In this document: positions 18,913 to 27,220 of the stretch, piece by piece
Numbering within the stretch: the first letter of the stretch is position 1
Layout of the letters: every line of letters begins with the position of its first letter
Assembly (NCBI GenBank): GCA_031181145.1
Contig: JAPSLB010000002.1
Location: 1-64,000 of the forward strand
Length of the DNA: 64,000 nt
Source: Microvirga sp.
GTDB taxonomy: Bacteria; Pseudomonadota; Alphaproteobacteria; Rhizobiales; Beijerinckiaceae
Direction: 5' to 3'
Notes under the pieces: model-generated
Database searches by the model: none
What the model was told of the DNA's origin: nothing
Seen by the model: the letters and a program-made list of their open reading frames with translations, nothing else
Program-made: the position numbers and the translations under genes

Positions 18913-19314
18913 TCAGGCTGCTGGAAGCAAAATTGCAACCAGGATCAGGATGATCCCGAGGAGGGATACAAGCCACACAAGGGATCTGATATAGGGAATG
19001 CCGAGAGCATAGAGTGGCAGATAGACGACGCGCGCCCAGAAGTAGAGCATCGCTCCCCACCAGGTCAGCGCTCCGGTCCGGCCCGCGATGTGCGCGATAA
19101 GGATAGCGGTCGCGGCGACGGGAAGCGTCTCGAAGAGGTTTTTCTGGGCCCTCTGGAGGCGTCCCGTGACCTTTCCGGTCGGCGGCCCCTCATCGTCTCG
19201 TGCGCTCGCATTGTAGCTCACGCCGGTCTCGCCTGTGCGCAAGGTCGCGGGGAGGAGGATCTGTACCAGAGCGAGGACAAGCGTCCAGGCGAGAAGAGTA
19301 AGCTCGGTTGTCAT
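18913..19314 (-). CDS. MAPEG-family membrane protein
   Basis: Integral membrane protein of about 133 residues with four predicted helices. It has the bacterial MAPEG signature: RLQRAQKNLFETLPVAATAIL after helix 1, then the aromatic ALTWWGAMLYFWARVVYLPLYALGIPYIR segment. MAPEG proteins include glutathione-dependent transferases and related eicosanoid-type enzymes; many bacterial members of this short type have no defined activity. Start placed at the ATG (MTTELTL); a GTG seven codons earlier is possible and neither has a clear ribosome binding site. Confidence 0.82.
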   Translation of the reverse strand: MTTELTLLAWTLVLALVQILLPATLRTGETGVSYNASARDDEGPPTGKVTGRLQRAQKNLFETLPVAATAILIAHIAGRTGALTWWGAMLYFWARVVYLPLYALGIPYIRSLVWLVSLLGIILILVAILLPAA

Positions 19315-19428
19315 GGTTGCCGCGAACTGCGTCACGTGGAAGGGGCATTATGGAGCGCGACAGAGGCCGGGCAATCGGCCGTTCCATCCGAGAGTTTTCC
19401 TTCGAGGTTTGAAGAGGGCCGCTCCGCC

Positions 19429-19674
19429 TCACTCCTCGGATTTGCCCGCGGCCTTGCGGAGGGCCGCATTGATGCGATCCTGCCACCCGGGGCCATCCTG
19501 CTGGAAGAACTCGAGCACCTCCTGGTCGATGCGCAACGTCACGACCTCCTTCACACCCGGGATGGCGGGCGCCTTGACGGGTCCCTCGACCGGCTTCGTC
19601 GTGACCTTCTTGAAGGCGGCCTCCGCAGCCTTCAGCGGATCGGACGGACGGCGTCCCCCTGGCGATCTCGACAT
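19429..19674 (-). CDS. BrnA-like antitoxin / ribbon-helix-helix protein (orphan)
   Basis: Small cytoplasmic 81-residue protein with a C-terminal motif EVVTLRIDQEVLEFFQ followed by GPGWQDRINAALR. This is the hallmark of BrnA-type antitoxins, a ribbon-helix-helix fold that binds DNA and the BrnT toxin. Start at MSRSPGG after AGAAGGGA; the TTG two codons earlier is ignored. No BrnT gene is found on either side, so it is an orphan that may act as a plain regulator. The N-terminal half is Lys/Pro-rich and probably unstructured. Confidence 0.75.
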   Translation of the reverse strand: MSRSPGGRRPSDPLKAAEAAFKKVTTKPVEGPVKAPAIPGVKEVVTLRIDQEVLEFFQQDGPGWQDRINAALRKAAGKSEE

Positions 19675-19921
19675 GTTCAATCCCTTCTCATCTGTGCCTG
19701 AGAAGCATCCTCTTACAGGCGCCGCCGCGCAATCAACTCCTGGGCGTCACGACCAAGAAATTTTCCGGAGGATGGTCTGCTCACGGTCCAGTGATGAACC
19801 TGGAACCCGCTCCGGGCGAAAAGTCCTCATCCTCCTGGCGGTCGACGAGGACACAAAATGGCCGCCGATGTCGTGGATGCCTCGTTCCCCGCAATATGTC
19901 AGGAATCGCACAGACCCGGCC

Positions 19922-20374
19922 ATGGGCATCATCACCGCCGCAATACTCCTCGTCATCGGCTACGTCGTCCTCACCAAGGTCATCGGCCTTGCCTTTCGGC
20001 TCGTCGTACCCGTCGTGCTGATCGCGATCCTCGCGGGTGCAGGTGTCTTCACGGACCTCCTGCCGAGTAGTCGTTCGGGCCCCTATCCTGCAGGTCGCGA
20101 TCAGCCTTACCGGCCTCATCCCGTGCCCGAAGACGGTAATCGTTTAGGGGACATCCGCCTTGGCGACATTGCCGATGCAGTTGTCGCAGCGGCCCAGTCC
20201 CTTCTGCGGGGCACCTTGGCCTTTCTGGACCGTGCTGCCGATCCCCGGGCATCTGAGCAATCGGCTCCCGACCCCGATTCCCGTCACCGGCCGCGGTTCC
20301 GGCACGACGAGGGAATGCCCGCTTACGATGACCCTCAATCATGGGGCCCTGACCGATCCGGGCGGACCTATTGA
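19922..20374 (+). CDS. Small membrane-anchored hypothetical protein
   Basis: About 150 residues. The N-terminus is strongly hydrophobic (residues 2-40, one long or two short helices ending AGAGVFTDLLPSS), followed by a polar, Pro/Arg/Asp-rich tail with a short amphipathic stretch (GDIADAVVAAAQSLLRGTLAFLDRAA). I do not recognise a family. The frame is open well upstream, so the start is uncertain: this ATG gives a clean membrane anchor, but no strong Shine-Dalgarno is visible. A strong hairpin follows the stop codon. Confidence 0.5.
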   Translation: MGIITAAILLVIGYVVLTKVIGLAFRLVVPVVLIAILAGAGVFTDLLPSSRSGPYPAGRDQPYRPHPVPEDGNRLGDIRLGDIADAVVAAAQSLLRGTLAFLDRAADPRASEQSAPDPDSRHRPRFRHDEGMPAYDDPQSWGPDRSGRTY

Positions 20375-20397
20375 GACGCGCCGACCTCCGGAACGAA

Positions 20398-20427
20398 GCA
20401 GGCCGCCGGGAATGCCCGGCGGCCTGC
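20398..20427. terminator. Bidirectional terminator-like hairpin
   Basis: A perfect 13-bp GC-rich stem (GCAGGCCGCCGGG paired with CCCGGCGGCCTGC) around a 4-nt loop lies between the convergent ends of the small membrane protein gene and proX. On the minus strand it is followed by TTCGTTCC, a weak T-rich tail. It probably ends both transcripts. Confidence 0.7.
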
Positions 20428-20461
20428 CATCGAGGATGCGATGATGCTAGCTTCGCGCCGC

Positions 20462-21349
20462 TTACGACGCCGATGTCATCTCGCCGGTCAGCCAGTACTT
20501 CACCCGTGCCGGATGCTCGCTGATGTAGTTCTCGACCGCCTTGTCGACCGACGACTCGTTGGCGTCCGACATGGCGGCCTGGAGCTCGTCCAACGGAAGA
20601 TGCATGCGCATCAGGAACTGGGCGACTTCGGGATAATCGCTCTGGAAGCCTTGCCGGGCGATGGCGTAGACGCGCTCGACACCACCAAGCGCATTCTTCG
20701 GATCGTCGAGGTAGCGCAGCTCGTATTTGCCGAACATCCAGTGAGGGCTCCAGCCCGTCACGACGATCCACTCGTTCCGGCGGATCGCGCGGTCCAAGGC
20801 GGACACCATGGCGGCATCGCTGGCCGTGGTGAGATCGTAGCCGCTCAGGTCATACGTCTTGAGGGCTTCCTTCGACAGACGGGTCAGCCCCGCCCCGGGG
20901 TCGATTCCCTGCACCTTGCCGCCGAGCTTTTCCTTCACCTCGGGCTTGGCGAGATCGGCGAGGGATGCCACCTGATCCTCCGGGACGTAGTTCGGGACGA
21001 CCCAACCGAGCTTCGCATCGGTGTAGAGCACTCCGAGAGGCACGACCTTGTTGCCCACGCGGTCCCAGTAATCCTTATGAGTCTCGGGCAACCAGGCCAT
21101 CATCATGGCGTCGATATCGCCCTTCGCGACGCCCTGGTATTGCGGCGCGATGTCGGTCTGAACGAGCTCGACCTTCTGGGAATAGTTGTCCTCGATGATC
21201 TTCTTGGCGAGCTTGGTGACGAACTCGGCGTCGGCCCAGGCGGTCCAGCCGATCTTCACCGGCTTCTTCTCCTCCTGTGCCTGCAGCGTGCCAGCAAGGC
21301 CTGTGGTCAGGGCCGCCGCGAGGGCGATCCGGGCGAAGGTCTTGAGCAT
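20462..21349 (-). CDS. proX: Glycine betaine/proline ABC transporter substrate-binding protein
   Basis: Periplasmic 295-residue OpuAC-family protein with a signal peptide (MLKTFARIALAAALTTGLAGTLQAQ cleaved near residue 25, shown here in two parts by its Lys start and AQ end). The mature part starts PVKIGWTAWADAEFVTKLAK and contains the family segments YQGVAKGDIDAMMMAWLP, GIDPGAGLT and VVTGWSPHWMF. Trp residues in these segments form the aromatic cage for quaternary amines. AGGAG precedes the ATG. It is the last gene of a ProV-ProW-ProX type operon for osmoprotectant uptake. Confidence 0.9.
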   Translation of the reverse strand: MLKTFARIALAAALTTGLAGTLQAQEEKKPVKIGWTAWADAEFVTKLAKKIIEDNYSQKVELVQTDIAPQYQGVAKGDIDAMMMAWLPETHKDYWDRVGNKVVPLGVLYTDAKLGWVVPNYVPEDQVASLADLAKPEVKEKLGGKVQGIDPGAGLTRLSKEALKTYDLSGYDLTTASDAAMVSALDRAIRRNEWIVVTGWSPHWMFGKYELRYLDDPKNALGGVERVYAIARQGFQSDYPEVAQFLMRMHLPLDELQAAMSDANESSVDKAVENYISEHPARVKYWLTGEMTSAS

Positions 21350-21415
21350 AGGGTTCTCCTTTCAGCTCTTGGGTTTTGATCGGGCGCCGGGCCGGGCTCC
21401 GGTCCGGCATCCGGG

Positions 21416-22330
21416 TCAGGCGCCTGCCTTGGCAGGCGCGGTCTCCAGGCCGGCGGTATCCGGCGCAGCCTTGGCACGCCGAAGCGCCCAGCGCGGGATC
21501 GGGAAGGCTGCCGGCCGTGAGAGGCTTTGCGTCAGACGGTCGAGGATGATGGCCAGGATGACGACTGCGAGTCCGCCCTCGAACCCGAGGCCCACATCGA
21601 GGCGCTGGATGCCCGTGAGCACCGTATTGCCCAGACCGCCAGCGCCGATCATCGAGGCGATCACCACCATCGACAGGCCGAGCATGATGGTCTGGTTCAC
21701 GCCCGCCATGATGGACGGCAGGGCCAGCGGGAACTGGACCTTGAACAGAAGCTGGCGATCCGTGCAGCCGAAGGCGAGACCGGCCTCAACGAACTCGCGA
21801 TTGACTTGCGTGAGTCCCAGCGCGGTCAGACGCACGACGGGCGGCATCGAGAAGATCACGGTCGCGATGGTGCCGGGCACCGCACCGAGACCAAAGAACA
21901 TCGCCGCCGGAATCAGATACACGAAAGCCGGCATCGTCTGCATCAGGTCGAGCAGGGGGCGCGTACCGGCGGCCAGCAAGGAGCTGCGCGCCATCGCGAT
22001 GCCGAGCGGAATGCCGAGCACGATCGCGATCGCCGTCGCCGCCATCACGAGAGCGAGCGTCTCGACCGTCTCCTTCCACAATCCCATTCCGACGATGAGG
22101 AGAAGGGCGGCGCCGGACAAGAGAGCGAACCTCCAGCCGACGCGCCAAAGCGCGACAAGCGAAACGACGGCAGTGAGCGCCCACGAGGGCAGCCACAGCA
22201 GAGCATCCTTGATGCCGTCGGCGAAGAAGCCGATCCCGTCCGCGATCGCATCGAGTGTCGGGGAGAAGTTGTCGAGCATGTACTCGACAACCGCGCTGGC
22301 GCCAGCGCCGATACTGATATCGAAATCCAT
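21416..22330 (-). CDS. proW: Glycine betaine/proline ABC transporter permease
   Basis: Inner-membrane permease of 304 residues with six to seven helices. The BPD_transp_1 region includes GIPLGIAMARS, PLLDLMQTMPAFVYLIPAAMFFGLGAVPG and the EAA-type coupling loop EAGLAFGCTDRQLLFKVQFPLALPSIMAGVNQTIM, followed by MIGAGGLG. This matches ProW/OpuAB. It starts 27 nt after proV and ends 66 nt before proX. Confidence 0.92.
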   Translation of the reverse strand: MDFDISIGAGASAVVEYMLDNFSPTLDAIADGIGFFADGIKDALLWLPSWALTAVVSLVALWRVGWRFALLSGAALLLIVGMGLWKETVETLALVMAATAIAIVLGIPLGIAMARSSLLAAGTRPLLDLMQTMPAFVYLIPAAMFFGLGAVPGTIATVIFSMPPVVRLTALGLTQVNREFVEAGLAFGCTDRQLLFKVQFPLALPSIMAGVNQTIMLGLSMVVIASMIGAGGLGNTVLTGIQRLDVGLGFEGGLAVVILAIILDRLTQSLSRPAAFPIPRWALRRAKAAPDTAGLETAPAKAGA

Positions 22331-22357
22331 AAGCGGTATCCTTTACGCGTCGGCGTC

Positions 22358-23599
22358 TCAGCCGGCGCGGTCGAGGGTCATGAGGAGGGAAGACTTGGAG
22401 ATTGCGCCGAGATAGCAGCCGCGCTCGTCCACCACCGGGACGGGCCAGCGGCTCTCCGCCACGCGTCCCATGACCTGTGACAGCGGCGTGTCGGCCTCGA
22501 TGGGATTCATGTCGGGAAGGAAAGCTCGCCGATACGGATCGTGCCCGCCCGCGCGCACCGCCTCCTTGAGCGAATCCGCGCTCACCATGCCCTGGTAGCG
22601 CTTGTCGCGTGCGATCACGATGGCGACGTCCCTGTCGTGCGCGCGCATGCGCTCGAGGGCGGCATTGACGCTGTGCCCGGTCCGCTCGATCAAGGTGACC
22701 TGAGTGTGACGGGCGATGTCGCCGGCACGGAAGACGTGGCTGACATCCACGTTCCGGAAGAACGAGCGGACGTAATCGTTCGCCGGATTCATGACGATGT
22801 CCTCCGGCGTGCCGACCTGCACCACGACGCCGTCCTGCATGATCGCGATCCTGTCGCCGATGCGCATGGCCTCGTCGAGGTCGTGACTGACGAAAACGAT
22901 GGTGCGGCTATGTTCCGATTGCAGCCGCAGGAGCTCGTCCTGCATCTCCGTGCGGATCAGCGGATCGAGAGCCGAGAAGGCCTCGTCCATGAGAAGAATC
23001 GTCGGCTCGTTGGCCAGCGCGCGGGCGAGGCCGACACGCTGCTTCATCCCGCCGGACAGCTCGTCCGGGCGGCTCGACGCGTAACGGTCGAGGCCGACGG
23101 CTTCGAGGGCCGTAAGTGCCTTCCTGTTGCGCTCCGCCTCGGGAACGCCCGCGATTTCCAGACCGAATGCGGTGTTGTCGAGAACCGTGCGGTTGGGCAG
23201 AAGCGCGAAACTCTGAAAGACCATGCTCATGTCGCGCCGACGCAGGGCGATCAAGTCGCGCTTGCTCATGCGGGTCACGTCCTGCCCATCGATCAGGATG
23301 GAGCCCATCGTCGGCTCGATCAGGCGATTGAGAAGGCGCAGCAGGGTCGATTTGCCGGAACCGGAAAGTCCCATCACCACGAAGATCTCGCCCTCGCGGA
23401 TGCCGAAGCTGGCGTCGTTGACGCCGATGGTGCAGCGGGTCTCCGCCTGAACGGCGTCCTTGCCCTGGCCTGCCTGGATCATTTGGACCGCGCGCGTGAC
23501 GTCCGAGCCGAAGAGCTTGAAGACATTGCGCAAAACGATCTTTTCAGCGGGAGTGCCAGCGCCAGCCTCGCCGCGCACGTTGCCGTCTTCGATAATCAT
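22358..23599 (-). CDS. proV: Glycine betaine/proline ABC transporter ATP-binding protein with CBS domains
   Basis: Cytoplasmic ATPase of about 413 residues. The ABC domain has Walker A (GLSGSGKST), FQSFALLPNRTV, the signature LSGGMKQRVGLARAL and Walker B (ILLMDEAFSALDPLIR). The C-terminal third holds a pair of CBS domains, which in ProV/OpuAA sense ionic strength or cyclic nucleotides and gate transport. The N-terminal KLFGSD segment is typical of ProV. Start at MIIEDGN, 5 nt after GGAG; a longer TTG extension overlaps the proposed promoter and was rejected. First gene of the operon. Confidence 0.92.
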   Translation of the reverse strand: MIIEDGNVRGEAGAGTPAEKIVLRNVFKLFGSDVTRAVQMIQAGQGKDAVQAETRCTIGVNDASFGIREGEIFVVMGLSGSGKSTLLRLLNRLIEPTMGSILIDGQDVTRMSKRDLIALRRRDMSMVFQSFALLPNRTVLDNTAFGLEIAGVPEAERNRKALTALEAVGLDRYASSRPDELSGGMKQRVGLARALANEPTILLMDEAFSALDPLIRTEMQDELLRLQSEHSRTIVFVSHDLDEAMRIGDRIAIMQDGVVVQVGTPEDIVMNPANDYVRSFFRNVDVSHVFRAGDIARHTQVTLIERTGHSVNAALERMRAHDRDVAIVIARDKRYQGMVSADSLKEAVRAGGHDPYRRAFLPDMNPIEADTPLSQVMGRVAESRWPVPVVDERGCYLGAISKSSLLMTLDRAG

Positions 23600-23626
23600 C
23601 AAAACTCCATTGCCCCCTGTCCTAAG

Positions 23627-23656
23627 ATTAAGGGAACCTCCGTTGCGTATTTTCAA
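23627..23656 (-). promoter_or_regulatory. Candidate sigma-70-type promoter for proVWX
   Basis: TTGAAA (23651-23656) and CTTAAT (23627-23632) are separated by 18 nt on the minus strand and would start transcription about 20 nt before the proV start codon. They match consensus at 5 of 6 and 4 of 6 positions. Confidence 0.4.
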
Positions 23657-24277
23657 TCAGGAAAATAGTTGAATGATCGAAAGCGATAACAAGAGCACAT
23701 CAGAACATGCACAACCTTGCTCGCCTTCAGCGAAGCGCTCAACGGATATCGTTGCCGTTATCGCTCTTTGTCTAAACCCATTGACACGAAAAGCCAACCC
23801 CTCGACACGAATTGGCTACATTTCTCGCTTAACCCGCGAGTACATCTGTTGCTGTCGCATCTATATTTTGTTTTTTGGCACAGCAGCTTAAGCGTTCGCC
23901 GAAGGCCCGCTCGAGGCCATGTCCACAGGGCTCCAGGAGAGCACCCTGCAGGACCGTCGAAGCGGCGTTCCGCTTCCTTCAGACCTGTCCGGCCGAAACG
24001 GTATCACGGTGAAACGGCGCAGGAATCCATGCGTCCGGTCGGAACGCGAATGCGTCGGATTCGCTCGCACGAAGGCAATGGCGCGCTGGGACGAAAGAAT
24101 GGCCGAAAGGCGAATCCGGCAGGATCGGCCGGCATGCCTCGCCGGCGAAGCGTGAGGACCTGGGGCAGGACGCTGCTGGACCTGCGGACCCGCCCGGGGC
24201 GAAGCGGAAAAGCGTGTCGTTCGGCGAACGAACGATGGACGCGGACGAATCTCGCCAGCCCGCGTCCGTGGATCGCG
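23657..24277. other. Intergenic region with an AT-rich part, no gene seen
   Basis: About 620 bp between proV and the 3' end of the DUF1445 gene. The first 240 bp are clearly more AT-rich than the rest of the window and contain a short direct repeat (CGACACGAA-like, near 23785 and 23809). Short open frames on the plus strand have no family resemblance. A loose 8-bp inverted repeat (GGACGCGG/CCGCGTCC, 24237-24267) just after the DUF1445 gene may end that operon. Confidence 0.4.
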
Positions 24278-25075
24278 TCAGATCACCGCGATCGAAGAAT
24301 TCAGAAGATCGGTGACGAGCATGTGACCCGGCGCATGCGTGATGCAGAACGCGGGGCGGACATTGGCGATCACCGATTGCGGCGTGACCCCGCAGGCCCA
24401 GAAGACCGGAATCTCCCCCTCGCGGATCTCGACGGCATCGCCATAATCGGGCTTGTTGATGTCGGCGATCCCGATCAGCGAAGGATCGCCCAGATGCACC
24501 GGAGCGCCGTGCACCGAGGGGAAGCGGGACGTCACCTGCACGGCCCGGATGGCGTCGGCAGCCTTCAGAGGACGCATGGACACGACCAGTGGTCCGGAGA
24601 ACGGCCCCGTCGCCACGGTCGGAACGTTCGTCCGGTACATGGGCACGTTGCAGCCCTGCTCGATGTGGCGCACCGGCAGACCGTCCGCCAGCATCGCTTC
24701 CTCGAACGAGAACGAGCAGCCGATCAGGAAGGCCACCAGCTTGTCGTTCCACAGGTCCCGGATATCGGTCGGCTCCGCCACCAGTTCGCCGTTGCGCCAC
24801 ACGCGGTAACGGGGAATATCGGTGCGGATGTCGATATCCTGGCCCAGCTCCGGCAGCGACGGGTCGCCCGCCTCGGAGACCGCGACGAGCGGACACGGTT
24901 TGGGGTTGCGCTGGCAGAAGCGCAGGAAGTCGTGCGCGAGTTCCTCCGGCAGGATGGCGAGATTAGCCTGAACGTGCCCGGGAGCGAGGTTCGCGGTCGG
25001 GCCGGTCAGGAGGCCCGCGCGAGCATCCAGGCGGGCTTTGTAGGCGACGCTGTTATCGATCTTTGCGGACATCAT
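24278..25075 (-). CDS. DUF1445 family putative hydro-lyase (YcsI / D-glutamate cyclase-like)
   Basis: Soluble 265-residue protein of the DUF1445 family. Family segments include [46 protein letters not shown], the strongly conserved [14 protein letters not shown], and the C-terminal [11 protein letters not shown] followed by [10 protein letters not shown]. The mammalian relative cyclises D-glutamate to 5-oxo-D-proline; bacterial members are annotated as putative hydro-lyases with no settled reaction. It is the last gene of the LysR/TRAP operon, 24 nt after the amidase gene. A pairing with an amidase and a TRAP importer suggests catabolism of an amide- or lactam-like acid (inference). Confidence 0.85.
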   Translation of the reverse strand: MMSAKIDNSVAYKARLDARAGLLTGPTANLAPGHVQANLAILPEELAHDFLRFCQRNPKPCPLVAVSEAGDPSLPELGQDIDIRTDIPRYRVWRNGELVAEPTDIRDLWNDKLVAFLIGCSFSFEEAMLADGLPVRHIEQGCNVPMYRTNVPTVATGPFSGPLVVSMRPLKAADAIRAVQVTSRFPSVHGAPVHLGDPSLIGIADINKPDYGDAVEIREGEIPVFWACGVTPQSVIANVRPAFCITHAPGHMLVTDLLNSSIAVI

Positions 25076-25099
25076 CCAATCCTTCTGCCGGTGCGCACG

Positions 25100-26455
25100 T
25101 TACGCCCGATCTTGCGAGCGCAGGGCTTCGATTGCCATGCCAATGGCAAGTATCCGGCGGTCGGATCCGGCAGCCCCTGCGATCATCAAACCAACGGGAG
25201 CTCCGCCGGGCTCGTGGCACGGAACGGACAAGGCGGCTCCGTCGAGGAAGTTGATCAGCGTGGGATTGCGAAGGATCAGGCCGTTCATGGCATAGTAGAC
25301 ATCGTCGTCCGCCCCGAGTTCTGCAATGGCGGGTGCGACAACCGGAACGGTCGGGAGAAGCAAGGCATCGTAGGATTCGATGCGCGCCTCCACCTTCTCT
25401 ATCCAGGCCCTGCGGGCCGCGAGCAGGTCGAGATAGTCGGCGGCGGATATGTCCTTGCCTCGCCGGATGCGCGAGACGACGCGCGGATCGTAGCGGTCCC
25501 CCGCGCGTTCAATCAGGTCCCGGTGCCAGGCCCAGGACTCCGCCGCCGTGAAGCCGCCTTTGGCGTTGATGGCAGCGAGTTCGGCGAATTCCGGCACGGC
25601 GATCTCGTCGATCCGAGCCCCCGCGGTCGAAAGCCTTGCGAGCGCAGCCTCGAAGGCGCGGGCCACGTCCTTGTCCATCCCCTCCAGCGCAACGGTCGTG
25701 GGCACGGCGAAGCGGAGCCTGCCGAGGTCGGCCGGACGCGGGAGCGGCCTCTCGTCGGCCGCCATGATCGCATCGAGAGCCGCGCAGCACGCCACCGAGG
25801 GAGCAATCGCACCGATGGAATCGAGACTGGGCGAGAGCGGCAGGACACCGTTCATCGGCACCCGCGCCGCGGTCGGCTTGAAGCCCACGAGGCCGCAGAG
25901 CGCAGCGGGAATGCGGACCGATCCGCCCGTGTCCGACCCGATCCCCGCCACGGCCATCCCGTCGGTCACCGATACGGCGGCGCCGGATGACGAGCCGCCC
26001 GGAATGCGTCCGGCCTCGCGGTCCCAGGGATTGCGCGGCACATCGTAGTGCGGATTGAGGCCGAGACCTGAATAAGCGAACTCGGTCATGTTGGTGCGGC
26101 CGACGATCACCGCGCCCGCTTCCCGCAGGCGCTTGACGACGACCGCATCCTCCGCAGCCGCCGGCTCTCCCTCGCGAGCGACGGATCCCGCCATCGTGAC
26201 CTCGCCCGCAACATCGAACAGGTCCTTGATCGACACCGGCACTCCGTCAACGGGCGAGCGGACGAGACCGGCCTTGCGCAGGGTGTCCGAGGCCTGAGCG
26301 GCGGCACGGGCCTGATCCGGATAGAGCCTCGTGAAGACACGCGCGCCCTCCCCGCCCGGGTCGACGGCGCGGCTCAGCGCCGCTTCCGTCAGGGTCAATG
26401 ACGTAGTGCGCCCTTCCGCGAGCGCCTGCTGCTGTTCGTTCACTGTCGAAGTCAT
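25100..26455 (-). CDS. Amidase (amidase-signature family)
   Basis: Cytoplasmic 451-residue hydrolase. The Ser-cisSer-Lys triad is visible: the Lys in PVSIKDLFD (about residue 77), the cis-Ser in PGGSSSGAAVSV (about residue 154) and the nucleophile in GSDTGGSVRIPAALCGLVG (about residue 178). It belongs with the AtzF/allophanate-hydrolase-like and GatA-like enzymes, but lacks their C-terminal extra domains and has no GatB/GatC nearby, so it is a catabolic amidase rather than a tRNA amidotransferase subunit. It lies 40 nt after the DUF2848 gene in the TRAP operon. Confidence 0.87.
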   Translation of the reverse strand: MTSTVNEQQQALAEGRTTSLTLTEAALSRAVDPGGEGARVFTRLYPDQARAAAQASDTLRKAGLVRSPVDGVPVSIKDLFDVAGEVTMAGSVAREGEPAAAEDAVVVKRLREAGAVIVGRTNMTEFAYSGLGLNPHYDVPRNPWDREAGRIPGGSSSGAAVSVTDGMAVAGIGSDTGGSVRIPAALCGLVGFKPTAARVPMNGVLPLSPSLDSIGAIAPSVACCAALDAIMAADERPLPRPADLGRLRFAVPTTVALEGMDKDVARAFEAALARLSTAGARIDEIAVPEFAELAAINAKGGFTAAESWAWHRDLIERAGDRYDPRVVSRIRRGKDISAADYLDLLAARRAWIEKVEARIESYDALLLPTVPVVAPAIAELGADDDVYYAMNGLILRNPTLINFLDGAALSVPCHEPGGAPVGLMIAGAAGSDRRILAIGMAIEALRSQDRA

Positions 26456-26495
26456 GTTGGGTCAACCATTACGGTGGGTTGCATCGGGTTCCGGA

Positions 26496-27179
26496 TCAGG
26501 CGACTTCCGGCAAGACCTCGATGTCATAGCTGTGGCTCAGGGTGCGTCCGCGACGCGGGTCGAACAGCTCCATGGTGAAGGATGGCGCAGGCCGAATTCC
26601 GCCCTTCGCTCCGACCGTTCCGCAGATCATGGCGATACCTTCGGGAAGAGTGTCCCCGCCGGCAAAGCCCGAGATGAGCTCCAGCGGCGGGCGGAGCGAG
26701 GCAAGCGTGCCCTCCTGATAGAGCACGCGCTCCCCGTTCTCCTCGATGTATGACCGGATGACGAGTTCGTCCCAGTATCCGGCCACGTCAGCGTAGAGCC
26801 ACGCCTCCGCGGCGACCGGCTTCGCGCAGACCTGCTTCGACAGGGCGACGCTGTGCGTCTCGAGCTTGCGGTCGGTGTGGTCGGAAGCGATGCTCACATA
26901 AAGCTCGCCGCCCGCCCGGAACACGAAGGTCTCCACTTCGCCCGAGCTCTGATCTCCCACGACCTGGATGCGAGAGGCCTGGGTCAGCTGGTTCTCCGCG
27001 ACGCGGTAGTAGAGAGGTACGGAGCTCGGCCGCGGCACGCCGATGGCGAACAGCTCCTCGATGTGGTGCTCGATGGCGTGCTGGTCACGCCCGGCCCATC
27101 CCGCCACGACGAGAGAGGAGACCTCCACATCGACCATGCGCAAGCCCGAGTGATCTTCTGTTCTGAAGGAAAGTTTCAT
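26496..27179 (-). CDS. DUF2848 family protein
   Basis: Soluble protein of 227 residues matching the uncharacterised DUF2848 family. Visible segments are SLVVAGWAGRDQHAIEHHIEELFAIGVPRPSSVPLYYRV, GELYVSIASDHTDRKLE, QVCAKPVAAEAWLYADV and AMICGTVGAKGGIRPAP. The C-terminal layout (FTMELFDPRRGRTLSHSYDIEVL) resembles the end of fumarylacetoacetase-fold proteins, so an FAH-like hydrolase or isomerase is possible (inference). The start is the ATG giving MKLSFRTED; a longer in-frame extension upstream overlaps dctM and is low-complexity. It is flanked by dctM and the amidase gene in one operon. Confidence 0.8.
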   Translation of the reverse strand: MKLSFRTEDHSGLRMVDVEVSSLVVAGWAGRDQHAIEHHIEELFAIGVPRPSSVPLYYRVAENQLTQASRIQVVGDQSSGEVETFVFRAGGELYVSIASDHTDRKLETHSVALSKQVCAKPVAAEAWLYADVAGYWDELVIRSYIEENGERVLYQEGTLASLRPPLELISGFAGGDTLPEGIAMICGTVGAKGGIRPAPSFTMELFDPRRGRTLSHSYDIEVLPEVA

Positions 27180-27220
27180 GATGAATCCACACGTTGAAAA
27201 TTTCGGGTGAAGGCGAATGC

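Noticed and set aside
23673-23891. A 72-codon frame in the AT-rich region upstream of proV
   Set aside because: No ribosome binding site and no recognisable content; it overlaps the region expected to hold the proV promoter.
23717-25990. A 757-codon open frame on the plus strand
   Set aside because: It is antisense to the DUF1445 and amidase genes; the translation is low-complexity and no ribosome binding site precedes it.
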